64,000 nucleotides of DNA, taken from contig CACODG010000001.1 of assembly GCA_902625945.1 (NCBI GenBank), positions 88,872-152,871 of the forward strand, read 5' to 3'. The position numbers and the translations under genes were made by a program. Below, one piece after another: positions 25,595 through 34,639 of the stretch (within the stretch, counting starts at the first letter, position 1; every line of letters starts with the position of its first letter). The stretch comes from an uncultured Pelagibacteraceae bacterium. GTDB taxonomy: Bacteria > Pseudomonadota > Alphaproteobacteria > Pelagibacterales > Pelagibacteraceae. A model generated the notes under the pieces. That model saw nothing but the letters and a program-made list of their open reading frames with translations. It made no database searches and was not told the origin of the DNA.

Positions 25595-26388
25595 TGACCT
25601 AAAATTGAAATTGGATCTAATTTTACATCGTACCAATTAAGTCTTACATCTAAATGAGGACCTGTTGCTCTACCTGTTTGACCCAAAGTTCCAATTATTT
25701 GACCTTGTTTTACTAATTGGCCAAGTTTTACATTTATATCCTTCATATGCATGAAAAGTGTACTAATTCCATGTCCATGATCAAAAATTATTGTTCCACC
25801 AGTAAAGTACATATCCTCCTCAACTAAAGTTACTTTACCATCCATCATTGCCTTCACCGGTGTGCCCTCTGGAGCATGGAAATCAACCCCATAATGAGGT
25901 CTTCGAGGCTTACCATTCAAGATTCTTTGACTGCCATAAACGCCTGTTATTATGTATTTATTTAAAGGGAATTTAAATTTTTCTTTAAAAAATTCATAAG
26001 AAGAGTCAATTGATCTCGCTTCACCTATTAGTTTGTTATCTTTCTTAATTCTCTCATACACTTCAGGAGGAGGAGTAACTTGTTTAGGAGGCAAGCCATC
26101 AATTCTTTGAATTTTGTATTTTCTTTTTAAGATTTTTTTATAAATCGTTTCAAGTTTTCCATCTTTGTGAATTCTAATTATAACATCATTTTCTCTATCT
26201 CTATCCAAACCAAAGGCAAAATAACCATCTTTTGATATTCTAATTTTTCTTTTGTCTATAAATATTTTTGAGCCTGGCTCAGCCTTCCCTAAGATAAAAG
26301 AGCCTTGCTCAAATTTACCTTTGAATTCGACTGAGTGTAAAATTTGAAAGTTAAAAAAAAATATGAAAATAATAAAGGATAATCTCAT
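25591..26388 (-). CDS. M23 family metallopeptidase (LytM-like)
   Basis: A secreted 265-residue protein with a signal peptide (about 1-20), a linker with proline run PKQVTPPPEV, and a C-terminal lysostaphin-type domain. HYGVDFHAPEGTPV supplies the zinc ligands His165 and Asp169, and HGISTLFMHM holds the catalytic-type His. The last motif reads PHLDVRL, with Asp where the usual HxH zinc ligand would be His, so catalysis may be altered or it may be a divisome-type regulator. It is embedded in an overlapping minus-strand operon and would act on cell-wall peptidoglycan. Confidence 0.86.
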   Translation of the reverse strand: MRLSFIIFIFFFNFQILHSVEFKGKFEQGSFILGKAEPGSKIFIDKRKIRISKDGYFAFGLDRDRENDVIIRIHKDGKLETIYKKILKRKYKIQRIDGLPPKQVTPPPEVYERIKKDNKLIGEARSIDSSYEFFKEKFKFPLNKYIITGVYGSQRILNGKPRRPHYGVDFHAPEGTPVKAMMDGKVTLVEEDMYFTGGTIIFDHGHGISTLFMHMKDINVKLGQLVKQGQIIGTLGQTGRATGPHLDVRLNWYDVKLDPISILGQ

Positions 26389-27149
26389 TTAGCAGTCCAG
26401 CCCCCATCAATAATAATTGAACTGCCCGTAATCATAGATGATGCATCTGAAGCCAAAAATGTTATAGCTGTTGCTACATCACTAACTTTAACAACTTTGT
26501 TGATTGGAGTGCTTTCTTTAATGTATTGGTTATATTTTTTATCAGCGAAATATTTCTTTGTTCTAGGAGTTAAAACAATATTAGGACAGACACTATTAAC
26601 TCTTATATTGTATTTAGCTAAATCTAATGCCATACCTTTGGTAAGTCCCTCAACTCCAAACTTGGTCATACTATAAACAGTCCTTTTTTGTCCAGCTACT
26701 AGACCAAATATAGAAGAAATATTTATAATTGAGCCCTGTTTTCTTTTTAACTTAATTATTTGATTTGCACAAAGTTGAGCAATATTAAATGCCGATTTTG
26801 TGTTAACGTTTAATAGAGTTTCTAATGAGGATTTTTTTACATTTAAGAAAGGCTCAGGGATATTTGTACCGGCATTATTAACCAAAATATCTAATCTTTT
26901 TAATTTAGAAATAAAATTTTTTATACGGTCGAAATTATTTACATCGCAATTAAATGATTTATATTCTACTTGCAATTTTTTGACAATAACACCTAAACTA
27001 TTCAATTCATTTTGATTTCTACCGATTGCTATTATATTACCTCCTGCTTCTGCTATTGCTTGGGCTGTACCTCTACCCAATCCTTTTGTAGCCCCAGTAA
27101 CTAATGCAGTTTTACCTTTTAAATTTATATCTTTTAAAAATAGCCCCAT
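26385..27149 (-). CDS. Short-chain dehydrogenase/reductase (copy 1)
   Basis: A 254-residue classical SDR. It has the cofactor site TGATKGLGRG (about residues 15-24), the NNAGTN turn (about 91-96), catalytic Ser in INISSIFG, YSMTKFG with Tyr and Lys (about 156-162), and the C-terminal IDGGWTAK. It is arranged back to back with a close paralogue, with overlapping stop and start (TAATG). Oxidation of a small alcohol or hydroxy acid, with the GMC oxidoreductase in the same operon, is likely. A dihydroxypropanesulfonate dehydrogenase role is possible only by context. The ATG at 27149 is preferred over an upstream TTG. Confidence 0.88.
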   Translation of the reverse strand: MGLFLKDINLKGKTALVTGATKGLGRGTAQAIAEAGGNIIAIGRNQNELNSLGVIVKKLQVEYKSFNCDVNNFDRIKNFISKLKRLDILVNNAGTNIPEPFLNVKKSSLETLLNVNTKSAFNIAQLCANQIIKLKRKQGSIINISSIFGLVAGQKRTVYSMTKFGVEGLTKGMALDLAKYNIRVNSVCPNIVLTPRTKKYFADKKYNQYIKESTPINKVVKVSDVATAITFLASDASSMITGSSIIIDGGWTAK

Positions 27150-27913
27150 TATTTTGCTGTCCAACCTCCATCGACTATCAGCGATGTTCCAGTTATCATT
27201 TCAGAAGTATCAGCTGCTAAAAAAGCAACAGCAGTTGCTACGTCACTTTCCTTAGCAACTCTACCAAGTGGTATATTTTTCAACATTTGGTTTTTAAATT
27301 TTTTATTTTTGAAAAATTTTTTAACCATTGGAGTTTCAACAAATGTAGGACAAACAGTATTAACTCTAATATTATATCGAGCTAATTCTACAGCCATTCC
27401 CCTTGCTAAACCCTCAATACCAAATTTATTCATGTTATAAACATTTCTACCTTCACATCCCACTTTTCCTAACTGAGATGACATATGAATAATCGAACCA
27501 CCAATTTTTTTTCTGTTTTTAGTTTTCACCATTTTTTGAGAGCATAATTGTGCAACATTGAACGCGGCTTTCATATTTAAATTAGTTAAATATTCCATAT
27601 TCTCTCGTTTTACTTTTGTGAAATGTTCTGGACGATTATTACCAGCATTATTAACCAAAATATCTATTCGAGAAATTTTTTTAAGAATACTTTTGAGCTG
27701 TTCTGTGTCTGTAACGTCACAAACAAAAGCTTTACTTGACCCCTTAGTTGTCTTTATAATTTTACTTACTTTAGTTAAATCTGATTTTGTTCTACTTAAT
27801 AAAATTACTTTCGCACCAGCTTCAGCTAAGGCAACAGAGCATGCTTTACCAAGGCCTTTTCCTGCTCCAGTAATCAATGCAATTTTATTTTTAAGATTAA
27901 TTTTTTTTAGCAT
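27149..27913 (-). CDS. Short-chain dehydrogenase/reductase (copy 2)
   Basis: A 254-residue classical SDR paralogous to its downstream neighbour: same length, same order of motifs and identical last six residues (GGWTAK). TGAGKGLGKA is the nucleotide-binding turn (about residues 16-25), NNAGNN follows, and the catalytic tetrad is in IHMSSQLG and YNMNKFG (about 156-162). Its ATG overlaps the TerC stop (TAATG). The tandem pair may act on related or enantiomeric substrates. Substrate not identifiable from the sequence alone. Confidence 0.88.
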   Translation of the reverse strand: MLKKINLKNKIALITGAGKGLGKACSVALAEAGAKVILLSRTKSDLTKVSKIIKTTKGSSKAFVCDVTDTEQLKSILKKISRIDILVNNAGNNRPEHFTKVKRENMEYLTNLNMKAAFNVAQLCSQKMVKTKNRKKIGGSIIHMSSQLGKVGCEGRNVYNMNKFGIEGLARGMAVELARYNIRVNTVCPTFVETPMVKKFFKNKKFKNQMLKNIPLGRVAKESDVATAVAFLAADTSEMITGTSLIVDGGWTAK

Positions 27914-28506
27914 TAAAGGAATAAAATATTAATATCAGTATATATTAAATCTATAGCAACCGCTAATATAGCTAATAAACCTAACCAAGCTATCCATTTA
28001 TATTTTTTAATCCAACTTGAAATTAAATTAGCCGCTACAGCCATTAAAACTATCGACAAAACTAGACCAAATACTAACAAATGATAATGATGTCCCGCAG
28101 CACCTGCAACTCCCAAAACATTATCTAAACTCATGGTAAAATCAGCTAATAATATTGTCCAAATAGCTTTTAAAAAACTAGAGTTATCAACTTTTAAATC
28201 TTCATTTTTTGCGTTGCCTTTAATGACATCAACATAAAGTTTGTAAATAATGTATAGCAATAATAAACCTCCTATTAACCTAAGTCCGCTTATTTGCAAC
28301 AAATAAGCTGTTAATAATGTAAGAATTATTCTTAAAACTACTGCTCCTCCAATACCCCAAAAAATTATTTGTTTTCTTTGATGAGAAGGAAATTTAGAAG
28401 CAACCATTCCGATGATAATTGCATTATCTCCAGCAAGTACTAAATCAATAAAAATAATTTGAGTTAAAATTGTTATTTGTTCAGGGGTAAATATTTCGGC
28501 TAACAT
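27913..28506 (-). CDS. TerC family integral membrane protein
   Basis: A 197-residue membrane protein with about six to seven segments. The family aspartate motifs are present: LVLAGDNAIIIGMV (about residues 21-34) and FTMSLDNVLGVAGAAGHH (about 123-140). TerC/YjbE members export or handle metal ions, notably manganese, often during co-translational metalation of exoenzymes. Its start overlaps the GMC stop, and its stop overlaps the SDR start. A metal-handling role for the secreted M23 peptidase in the same operon is a possible inference. Confidence 0.88.
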   Translation of the reverse strand: MLAEIFTPEQITILTQIIFIDLVLAGDNAIIIGMVASKFPSHQRKQIIFWGIGGAVVLRIILTLLTAYLLQISGLRLIGGLLLLYIIYKLYVDVIKGNAKNEDLKVDNSSFLKAIWTILLADFTMSLDNVLGVAGAAGHHYHLLVFGLVLSIVLMAVAANLISSWIKKYKWIAWLGLLAILAVAIDLIYTDINILFL

Positions 28507-30113
28507 CAGCTGTTCAATATCATGTCCGAAGCCTTTTCTGCAATCATAATCGTAGGTGCATTCGTATTACCCGAAGTGATATTTGGCATTATGGATGCAT
28601 CTACTACCCTTAAATTTTTTAAACCATGAGCTAATAATTTATCATTAACTACCGCTTCCTCTCCTTGGCCCATTTTGCAAGTCCCCACAGGGTGAAAAAT
28701 AGTTTGAGAGTATTCACTAGCTGCCTGCACTAATTCTTCATCATCAGTTATATGTGCACCTGGTCTATATTCCTCTGGTTCGTATTTTTTGAATGTTTCT
28801 GTTTCTAACATTATTTTTCTTACAATTTTTAAACCTTTCGCTGCTACATCTCTATCGTCTTGAGTGGATAGATAATTCATTTTAATTTTTGGATTATCAC
28901 GAGTATCGGCACTTGTAATATTTATTTCACCTCTACTTGTTGGTCTAACATTAGCCACTGTAGGTGTGATGCCATCAAAATCGTGCATTTTTGAAGCGCC
29001 TAAAATATCTGTGCTTATGGGTTGAACGTGAAATTGTAAATTAGGCGTTGCTCTTGATGGATCGCTTTTTACAAATCCGCAAACTTGACTTGCACCCATT
29101 GTCATAGGACCGCTTTGTTTAAAAATATACTCAAGCCCTATAAGAAAGTTTCCAAACAAACTATTAATTTTACTATTTAAAGATTTTAAATTTTTTACTT
29201 TATAAACTGGTCTAAACATTAAATGATCTTGTAAATTTTTTCCAACTCCTTTTAACTCGTGAACAACGTCAATACCATGTTTAGTTAACTTTTCACTATC
29301 ACCAACTCCCGAGGCTTGCAAGATATGCGGGGAGCCAATTGAGCCCGCAGATAAAATTATCTCTCTATTTGCTTTGATAGTTTTTAATTCATTTTTTACA
29401 TAGTAACTAACTCCGACTGCTTTTTTTCCCTCAAAATTAATCTTTTGTACATGAGCATTTACTTCAATTTTTAAATTTGATCTCTTTTTTGCGGGATTTA
29501 AATATCCTTTTGCTGCACTACATCTTAATTTTAATAATTTGTTTCTACTTGTAGTAAATTGAAAATAGCCAATACCAAAATTGTCTCCAGTATTAAAATC
29601 TTTTGTTCTGGGTATCCCAGTTTCTTCTGCAGCATTTTGAAACTCTTCAAGCATATCTAAATTTATTTGTTTGTTAGAAACTACTATTGGGCCTTTATCA
29701 TTATGATATTTATTATTTCCTAATTCATTATTTTCTGATTTAAGAAAATAAGGAAGGACATCATCCCAGCCCCAGCCGCTATTACCTTGCTGTCGCCAAT
29801 TATCATAGTCATTACTTTGCCCTCTTATCCAAAGCAAACCATTAATTGAAGAGCTGCCCCCTAAAGTCTTTCCTCTTGGATATCTAATAGATCTATTTGC
29901 CATGGTTTCATCTTTTTCAGTTCGAAAACACCAATCGACTTTCGGATTATGCATTGTTTTAAAGTAACCCACTGGAATATGTATCCAGGGATAAGTATCT
30001 TTTCCTCCAGCCTCTAATAATAAAACTTTATTTTTTCCATCGGCTGTAAGTCTGTTTGCTAAAACACATCCAGCTGAACCAGCACCAATAATTATAAAAT
30101 CAAATTCTTCCAT
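28506..30113 (-). CDS. GMC family oxidoreductase (choline dehydrogenase-like)
   Basis: A 535-residue flavoprotein that oxidises a primary or secondary alcohol. [17 protein letters not shown] (about residues 5-21) binds [22 protein letters not shown] (about 80-98) is the GMC signature 1, [15 protein letters not shown] is signature 2, and HPVGTCKMG near the C-terminus contains the catalytic histidine. The BetA-like form acts on choline or related alcohols through the respiratory chain. Here it begins a six-gene overlapping operon and is divergent from a TRAP transporter and an HpsN-like gene, so a sulfonated or polyol alcohol is also conceivable. Confidence 0.92.
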   Translation of the reverse strand: MEEFDFIIIGAGSAGCVLANRLTADGKNKVLLLEAGGKDTYPWIHIPVGYFKTMHNPKVDWCFRTEKDETMANRSIRYPRGKTLGGSSSINGLLWIRGQSNDYDNWRQQGNSGWGWDDVLPYFLKSENNELGNNKYHNDKGPIVVSNKQINLDMLEEFQNAAEETGIPRTKDFNTGDNFGIGYFQFTTSRNKLLKLRCSAAKGYLNPAKKRSNLKIEVNAHVQKINFEGKKAVGVSYYVKNELKTIKANREIILSAGSIGSPHILQASGVGDSEKLTKHGIDVVHELKGVGKNLQDHLMFRPVYKVKNLKSLNSKINSLFGNFLIGLEYIFKQSGPMTMGASQVCGFVKSDPSRATPNLQFHVQPISTDILGASKMHDFDGITPTVANVRPTSRGEINITSADTRDNPKIKMNYLSTQDDRDVAAKGLKIVRKIMLETETFKKYEPEEYRPGAHITDDEELVQAASEYSQTIFHPVGTCKMGQGEEAVVNDKLLAHGLKNLRVVDASIMPNITSGNTNAPTIMIAEKASDMILNS

Positions 30114-30251
30114 AATTTGTTTATAGCTTAATCATCAAAAAATGGGTATTCGCTATTTAATTTTACAACTTGAGGTTTTAATAGTTTAGTTTGACTCTAA
30201 TACCTCGATAAAACATACTCCTTTCAACTAACAAACTAAAACGGGGGAATA
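30114..30251. promoter_or_regulatory. Divergent promoter region between GMC operon and TRAP operon
   Basis: This 138-base gap separates two oppositely directed operons and must hold both promoters. GGGGGAA just before the TRAP binding-protein ATG is a strong ribosome binding site. No clear operator palindrome or consensus -35/-10 pair was identified. Confidence 0.4.
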
Positions 30252-31346
30252 ATGAGAAAATTATTATCTGTAGTTTTAGGTTTAGCTGTTTTTGTGGGAA
30301 TTTCTATGACTTCAGCAAATGCTAAAACTTTAAAATGTCAGACCGTTCTTAACACTAAAGCTGATGAAGTGAAAATGTTGAAGGACTTTACTGACACTGT
30401 AACAGAGCTTACTGATGGATCTTTAAAATTTGAGATCTTGCCAGCGGGTGCTGTTGTAGGAGTAAAAGAGACTTTAGATGCGGTTGATAAAGGATTAATA
30501 GATTGTGGTTTCGCATGGACACACTATTGGTCTGGAGATCACCCAGCTGCCATGTTATTTGGTTCGCCAGTAGCAGGTGGTGGAGTTGGTATAGACAATT
30601 TAGCGTTTCTATCATGGTTTCAGTACGGTGGTGGAAAACAATTATACGACCAATTATGGAAAGAAATGGGAAGAGACATAAAAGGATTTATGCTTCAACC
30701 TGTAGGTCCAGAAGCTTTAGGTTGGTTTCCAAAACCAATTAAAGACATGGCTGACTTTAGAAAATATAAGTTCAGAACACCTCCAGGAATTCCTGGTCAA
30801 ACATATAAAGATATCGGTATCGCATCTGTAGCAATGGGTGGTGGAGATATTCTACCAGCATTACAAGCAGGTACTATCGATGCAGCAGAATGGTGTTGTC
30901 CGAAACCAGACTTAACTTTTGGTTTCCAAAAAGTTTTAAAACACTATTACCTACAAGGTTTACACCAAGTAGTAGTAAATGCTGACTTTTATATTACTGG
31001 AAAAACTTATAAAAAAATGACTGCTCATGAGAAAAAATCTCTTGAAGTAGCTGCAAACGCTTCATTAATTAAATCTTTAAGCTATAGAATCTATGAAAAT
31101 GGAAAAGCTTTAGCAGAATTAACTAATAAGCATGGAGTAATTTTAGAGGACACTCCAACAGACTACTTTAAAGAATATATGGCGGCAGCTAAGAAAACAT
31201 TGAATAAAAACGCAGCAGAAAATAAATTTTTTGCAAAAGTTTATAAATCAATGAAAGACTTTGCTGATGTTGCTGTTCCATTCTGGAGTGGTGCTCAAAT
31301 GTCAAATGCTAAGCTAGGAATGGCTCACGCGGCGACATTAAAGTAA
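30252..31346 (+). CDS. dctP: TRAP transporter substrate-binding protein
   Basis: A periplasmic DctP-type receptor of 364 residues with a cleavable signal peptide ending near residue 24 (TSANA). The conserved segments include YKFRTPPGIPG (about 172-182) with the arginine that binds a carboxylate or sulfonate, and the AGTIDAAEWCCP region (about 207-218). A mannitol/sulfonate-type subgroup is possible. A hairpin terminator separates it from the permease genes, the usual way to over-express the binding protein. The downstream HisD-like and alcohol dehydrogenase genes suggest dihydroxypropanesulfonate or another polyol acid as ligand (inference). Confidence 0.9.
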   Translation: MRKLLSVVLGLAVFVGISMTSANAKTLKCQTVLNTKADEVKMLKDFTDTVTELTDGSLKFEILPAGAVVGVKETLDAVDKGLIDCGFAWTHYWSGDHPAAMLFGSPVAGGGVGIDNLAFLSWFQYGGGKQLYDQLWKEMGRDIKGFMLQPVGPEALGWFPKPIKDMADFRKYKFRTPPGIPGQTYKDIGIASVAMGGGDILPALQAGTIDAAEWCCPKPDLTFGFQKVLKHYYLQGLHQVVVNADFYITGKTYKKMTAHEKKSLEVAANASLIKSLSYRIYENGKALAELTNKHGVILEDTPTDYFKEYMAAAKKTLNKNAAENKFFAKVYKSMKDFADVAVPFWSGAQMSNAKLGMAHAATLK

Positions 31347-31370
31347 TAAGCAAAAACTTTAAAAATATTT

Positions 31371-31404
31371 TAGAGCGGACTTAACGGTCCGCTCTAATTT
31401 TTTA
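31371..31404 (+). terminator. Attenuator hairpin between dctP and dctQ
   Basis: A perfect 10-bp stem (31371-31380 with 31387-31396) around loop TTAACG is followed by a T-run (31398-31404). It probably stops most transcripts after the binding-protein gene and lets a fraction read into the permease genes. Confidence 0.88.
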
Positions 31405-31414
31405 GGACAAGATT

Positions 31415-32032
31415 ATGAATGATAAGCCACCAAAAATAGACATTTCAGATGAAATGATTGCCGAAAGACGAGGCGGTTCAGGTAAAATGCCAGCTGATAT
31501 GCCAACTTGGATGGCTAACACTATTACTTCAATAGATAAATTTAGCAAACGAGTAGGTAATGTAGTTTGTTGGATCCTTGTGCCTTTAATTTTTGCAATG
31601 ACTTATGAAGTTATCATGAGAAAATTATTTTTAGCTCCAACAATTTGGGCTTACGATATGAGTAGATTTTTATACGGGGCTCTATTTATGTTAGGTGCAG
31701 GATACGCTCTCTCCAAAGGGGTTCATATAAGAGCAGATTTTTTATACAGAAATTTTAAAACTAAAAATCAAGGTCTTGTAGATTTTTGGTTATATATTTT
31801 ATTTTATTTTCCGGGATTAATAGTCTTTCTTTACATGACTATAGGATATGTAGAAGAGTCAATTCGAAGAGGTGAAAGGGGAATGGATACAACTTGGATG
31901 CCGTTTATGTGGCCTATAAAATCATGTTTATTGATAGGTATAATTTTTCTTTTAGTTCAAGGTGTATCAGAATTACTTAAAAGTTATTGGGCTGCAAAAA
32001 AAGGTGAGTGGCCTGGAGAAGAAAAAAAATGA
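31415..32032 (+). CDS. dctQ: TRAP transporter small permease subunit
   Basis: A 205-residue membrane protein with four predicted segments (about 45-67, 80-100, 125-147 and 165-187). The sequence W.LVPLIFAMTYEVIMRKLF...W..D.SRF.Y matches the DctQ family signature, and it pairs with the large subunit. Its N-terminal cytoplasmic extension of about 40 residues is longer than usual. Its TGA overlaps the ATG of the large permease gene (ATGA). It sits after the attenuator, in the same operon as dctP and dctM. Confidence 0.9.
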   Translation: MNDKPPKIDISDEMIAERRGGSGKMPADMPTWMANTITSIDKFSKRVGNVVCWILVPLIFAMTYEVIMRKLFLAPTIWAYDMSRFLYGALFMLGAGYALSKGVHIRADFLYRNFKTKNQGLVDFWLYILFYFPGLIVFLYMTIGYVEESIRRGERGMDTTWMPFMWPIKSCLLIGIIFLLVQGVSELLKSYWAAKKGEWPGEEKK

Positions 32033-33363
32033 TAGCAGAATTAATTGATCCAGCGGTATTAGGCATCATTTTAGTTGGAGTAATGCTTTTTGCTATCTTC
32101 GTTGGATTTCCAATATCTTTTACATTAATTTTTTTAGGTTTTGTATTTGGATATTTAGGATTTGGTAAACTAGTTTTCTATTTGATGACCTTACAATTTT
32201 CGATGGTCATGACCGAACAAACCCTCGCCGCCGTGCCGCTCTTTGTCTTTATGGGAATTATGATGGAGCAAGCTGGTTTAATGGAAAGGTTGTTCTCATC
32301 ATTCCAACTTATGTTAGCTAGAGTTAGAGGATCACTTTATTATGCTGTTTTATTTGTTTCTGTGATTTTTGCTGCAGCGACAGGAATAGTTGGAGCTTCA
32401 GTAACGATTTTAGGAATTATGGCTGCTAAATCTATGAATAGATCTAGTTATAATGTTCAGCTTGCTGCGGGAACAATTACGGCAGGTGGTACTTTAGGAA
32501 TTTTAATACCTCCAAGTATTATGCTTGTAGTAATGGGGCCAATTATGGAAATTCCGGTTATAGATTTATTTGCAGCAGCAATATTACCTGGAATACTTTT
32601 AGCTTCGTTGTTTGCAGCATACACAACAATTAGATGTATGCTGGATCCAAAATTAGGTCCACCATTACCAGAAGACATGAGACCAACTAGTATGAAAACT
32701 GTTTGGATTGAGTTTCTTTTAGGATTAGTTCCTCCAGCTGCATTAGTTTTTGCTGCACTTGGAAGTATATTATTAGGTTTTGCAACACCTACAGAGGCTG
32801 CAGGTTGCGGTGCGATGGGTGCACTTTTATTATCACTCGCTTATAAAAAATTAACTTTTCCTAAATTACAAGAGGCTCTTGTTAAAACTTTAGAAATAAC
32901 AGCTCTTATAATGGTTCTAGTAGCTGCTTCAAACTTCTTTGGAGCTGTGTTTGCTAGATTGGGTACACCAACTTTATTAACTGAATTTTTACTTGGGCTA
33001 GAGATGAATAAGTATTTAATTTTAGCAATGATCATGGCGATGATTTTCTTACTTGGTTGGCCTTTAGAATGGGTTCCAATAGTTATGATTATTATTCCAA
33101 TTATTTTGCCATTAGTTGAAGCTCTTGGTTTTAACCTAACTTGGTTTGCTATTCTTGTTGCCGTCAATCTTCAGACCTGTTGGCTCTCGCCACCCGTCGC
33201 TTTATCAGCTTATTTCTTAAAAGGTGTTGTGCCTGAATGGGATTTAAAGGATATATATCTTGGAATGATGCAATTTATGGTTTTACAATTAATTGGATTA
33301 ATATTAATAGTTATATTTCCACAAATTGCATTGTGGTTACCGACACTTTTATATGGCAATTAA
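32029..33363 (+). CDS. dctM: TRAP transporter large permease subunit
   Basis: A 444-residue protein with about twelve membrane segments that forms the sodium-coupled transport channel. Family motifs include LAAVPLFVFMGIMMEQAG (about residues 66-83), GTLGILIPPSIMLV (about 154-167) and the paired GFATPTEAAG (about 246-255). The ATG at 32029 gives the ATGA overlap with dctQ. It ends 11 bases inside the HpsN-like gene, so transport and oxidation are probably coupled in expression. Confidence 0.92.
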   Translation: MIAELIDPAVLGIILVGVMLFAIFVGFPISFTLIFLGFVFGYLGFGKLVFYLMTLQFSMVMTEQTLAAVPLFVFMGIMMEQAGLMERLFSSFQLMLARVRGSLYYAVLFVSVIFAAATGIVGASVTILGIMAAKSMNRSSYNVQLAAGTITAGGTLGILIPPSIMLVVMGPIMEIPVIDLFAAAILPGILLASLFAAYTTIRCMLDPKLGPPLPEDMRPTSMKTVWIEFLLGLVPPAALVFAALGSILLGFATPTEAAGCGAMGALLLSLAYKKLTFPKLQEALVKTLEITALIMVLVAASNFFGAVFARLGTPTLLTEFLLGLEMNKYLILAMIMAMIFLLGWPLEWVPIVMIIIPIILPLVEALGFNLTWFAILVAVNLQTCWLSPPVALSAYFLKGVVPEWDLKDIYLGMMQFMVLQLIGLILIVIFPQIALWLPTLLYGN

Positions 33364-34639
33364 ATATTTAAAAAAGGCACCTAAAACAGCATCCACAGAT
33401 GATGCAAAAACTCGTGAAATTGTTCAAACTCTTTTAAAAGATTTAGAAACATCTAAAGAAACTGGTTGTAAAGAACTAACAAAGAAATTTGATAAGTATG
33501 AAGGAGATATAATTGTCTCCAAAGAAAGAATTGAGGAAATAAATAAATCTATAGATCAAAAAACTAAAGATGATGTAAAATTTGCTCATGATAGAGTTAG
33601 AAAATTTGCAGAAGCACAACTAAAAAATTACGGTAATGATTTTGAAATAGAATTATCTAAAGGTTTATATGCAGGACAAAAACTTGTGCCAGTCAATACT
33701 GCAGGATGTTATATCCCAGGAGGAAGATTTGCTCATATTGCTTCAGCTGTTATGAGTGTAACAACAGCAAAAGTAGCTGGTGTTAAGAACATTATTGCAT
33801 GTAGCCCTCCAAAACCAAATGTTGGTGCTCATCCGACAATTATTTATACAGCAAACTTATGCGGTGCAGATGTAATAATGAATTTAGGTGGTATTCCAGC
33901 TATAGCTGCAATGACGTATGGATTATTTAAAAATGCTCCAGCTGATATGTTAGTCGGTCCTGGTAATCAATTTGTTGCGGAGGCTAAGAGAATTTTATTT
34001 GGAAGAGTAGGGATTGATTTATTTGCTGGACCAACAGAGATAGCAATAATAGCTGATGAAAATGCTGATCCTGAAATTGTTGCAGTAGACTTAGTAGGGC
34101 AAGCAGAGCATGGTTATAATTCACCAGCTTGGCTTTACACAACAAGCAAAGATTTAGCTGACAAAGTTTTAAAAAGAGTTCCAGAATTAATTAAAGAACT
34201 TCCTGAATTACCAAGAAAAAGTGCAGAAGCTGCATGGAAAGATTACGGAGAAGTAATCCTGTGTGACACTGATGAAGAAATGGTTCAGATAAGTGATGAA
34301 TACGCTCCAGAGCACTTAGAAGTTCAAACAAAAAATTTAGATTGGTTTCATAAAAGACTTAAAAATTATGGATCATTATTTATCGGAGAAGAAACTACTG
34401 TTGCTTATGGTGATAAATGTTCAGGGACTAATCATATATTACCAACAAAAGGCGCTGGAAAATATACAGGTGGTTTATTTGTTGGAAAATTTATAAAAAC
34501 ATTAAGCTTTCAAAGAATGACCAAAGAGTCGACGAAGGAAGTAGGAGCAGCTGCTGCTAGACTTTCGAGATACGAAGGAATGGAAGCTCACGCTAGGACG
34601 GGAGATGTGAGATTAAGAAAATACGGTTTTTCTAATTAA
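33353..34639 (+). CDS. hpsN: Histidinol dehydrogenase-like enzyme, candidate sulfopropanediol dehydrogenase HpsN
   Basis: A 428-residue NAD-dependent dehydrogenase of the HisD family. Family motifs are GCYIPGGRFAH (about residues 113-123), PTEIAIIADENADPEIVA (about 223-240), the zinc-type QAEHG (about 248-252) and SGTNHILPT (about 357-365). No other histidine genes are near, and it follows a TRAP transporter, the context of HpsN, which oxidises (R)-2,3-dihydroxypropane-1-sulfonate to sulfolactate. SuyAB, encoded at 18 kb, would use that product. The start at 33353 was chosen because the upstream in-frame codons lie inside dctM. True HisD remains an alternative. Confidence 0.75.
   Translation: MAIKYLKKAPKTASTDDAKTREIVQTLLKDLETSKETGCKELTKKFDKYEGDIIVSKERIEEINKSIDQKTKDDVKFAHDRVRKFAEAQLKNYGNDFEIELSKGLYAGQKLVPVNTAGCYIPGGRFAHIASAVMSVTTAKVAGVKNIIACSPPKPNVGAHPTIIYTANLCGADVIMNLGGIPAIAAMTYGLFKNAPADMLVGPGNQFVAEAKRILFGRVGIDLFAGPTEIAIIADENADPEIVAVDLVGQAEHGYNSPAWLYTTSKDLADKVLKRVPELIKELPELPRKSAEAAWKDYGEVILCDTDEEMVQISDEYAPEHLEVQTKNLDWFHKRLKNYGSLFIGEETTVAYGDKCSGTNHILPTKGAGKYTGGLFVGKFIKTLSFQRMTKESTKEVGAAAARLSRYEGMEAHARTGDVRLRKYGFSN

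Noticed and set aside
33353..34639. Simple annotation as histidinol dehydrogenase of histidine synthesis
   Set aside because: Fold and motifs fit HisD, but there are no other his genes nearby and the operon holds a transporter and an alcohol dehydrogenase; the HpsN-like reading was preferred, with HisD noted as the alternative.
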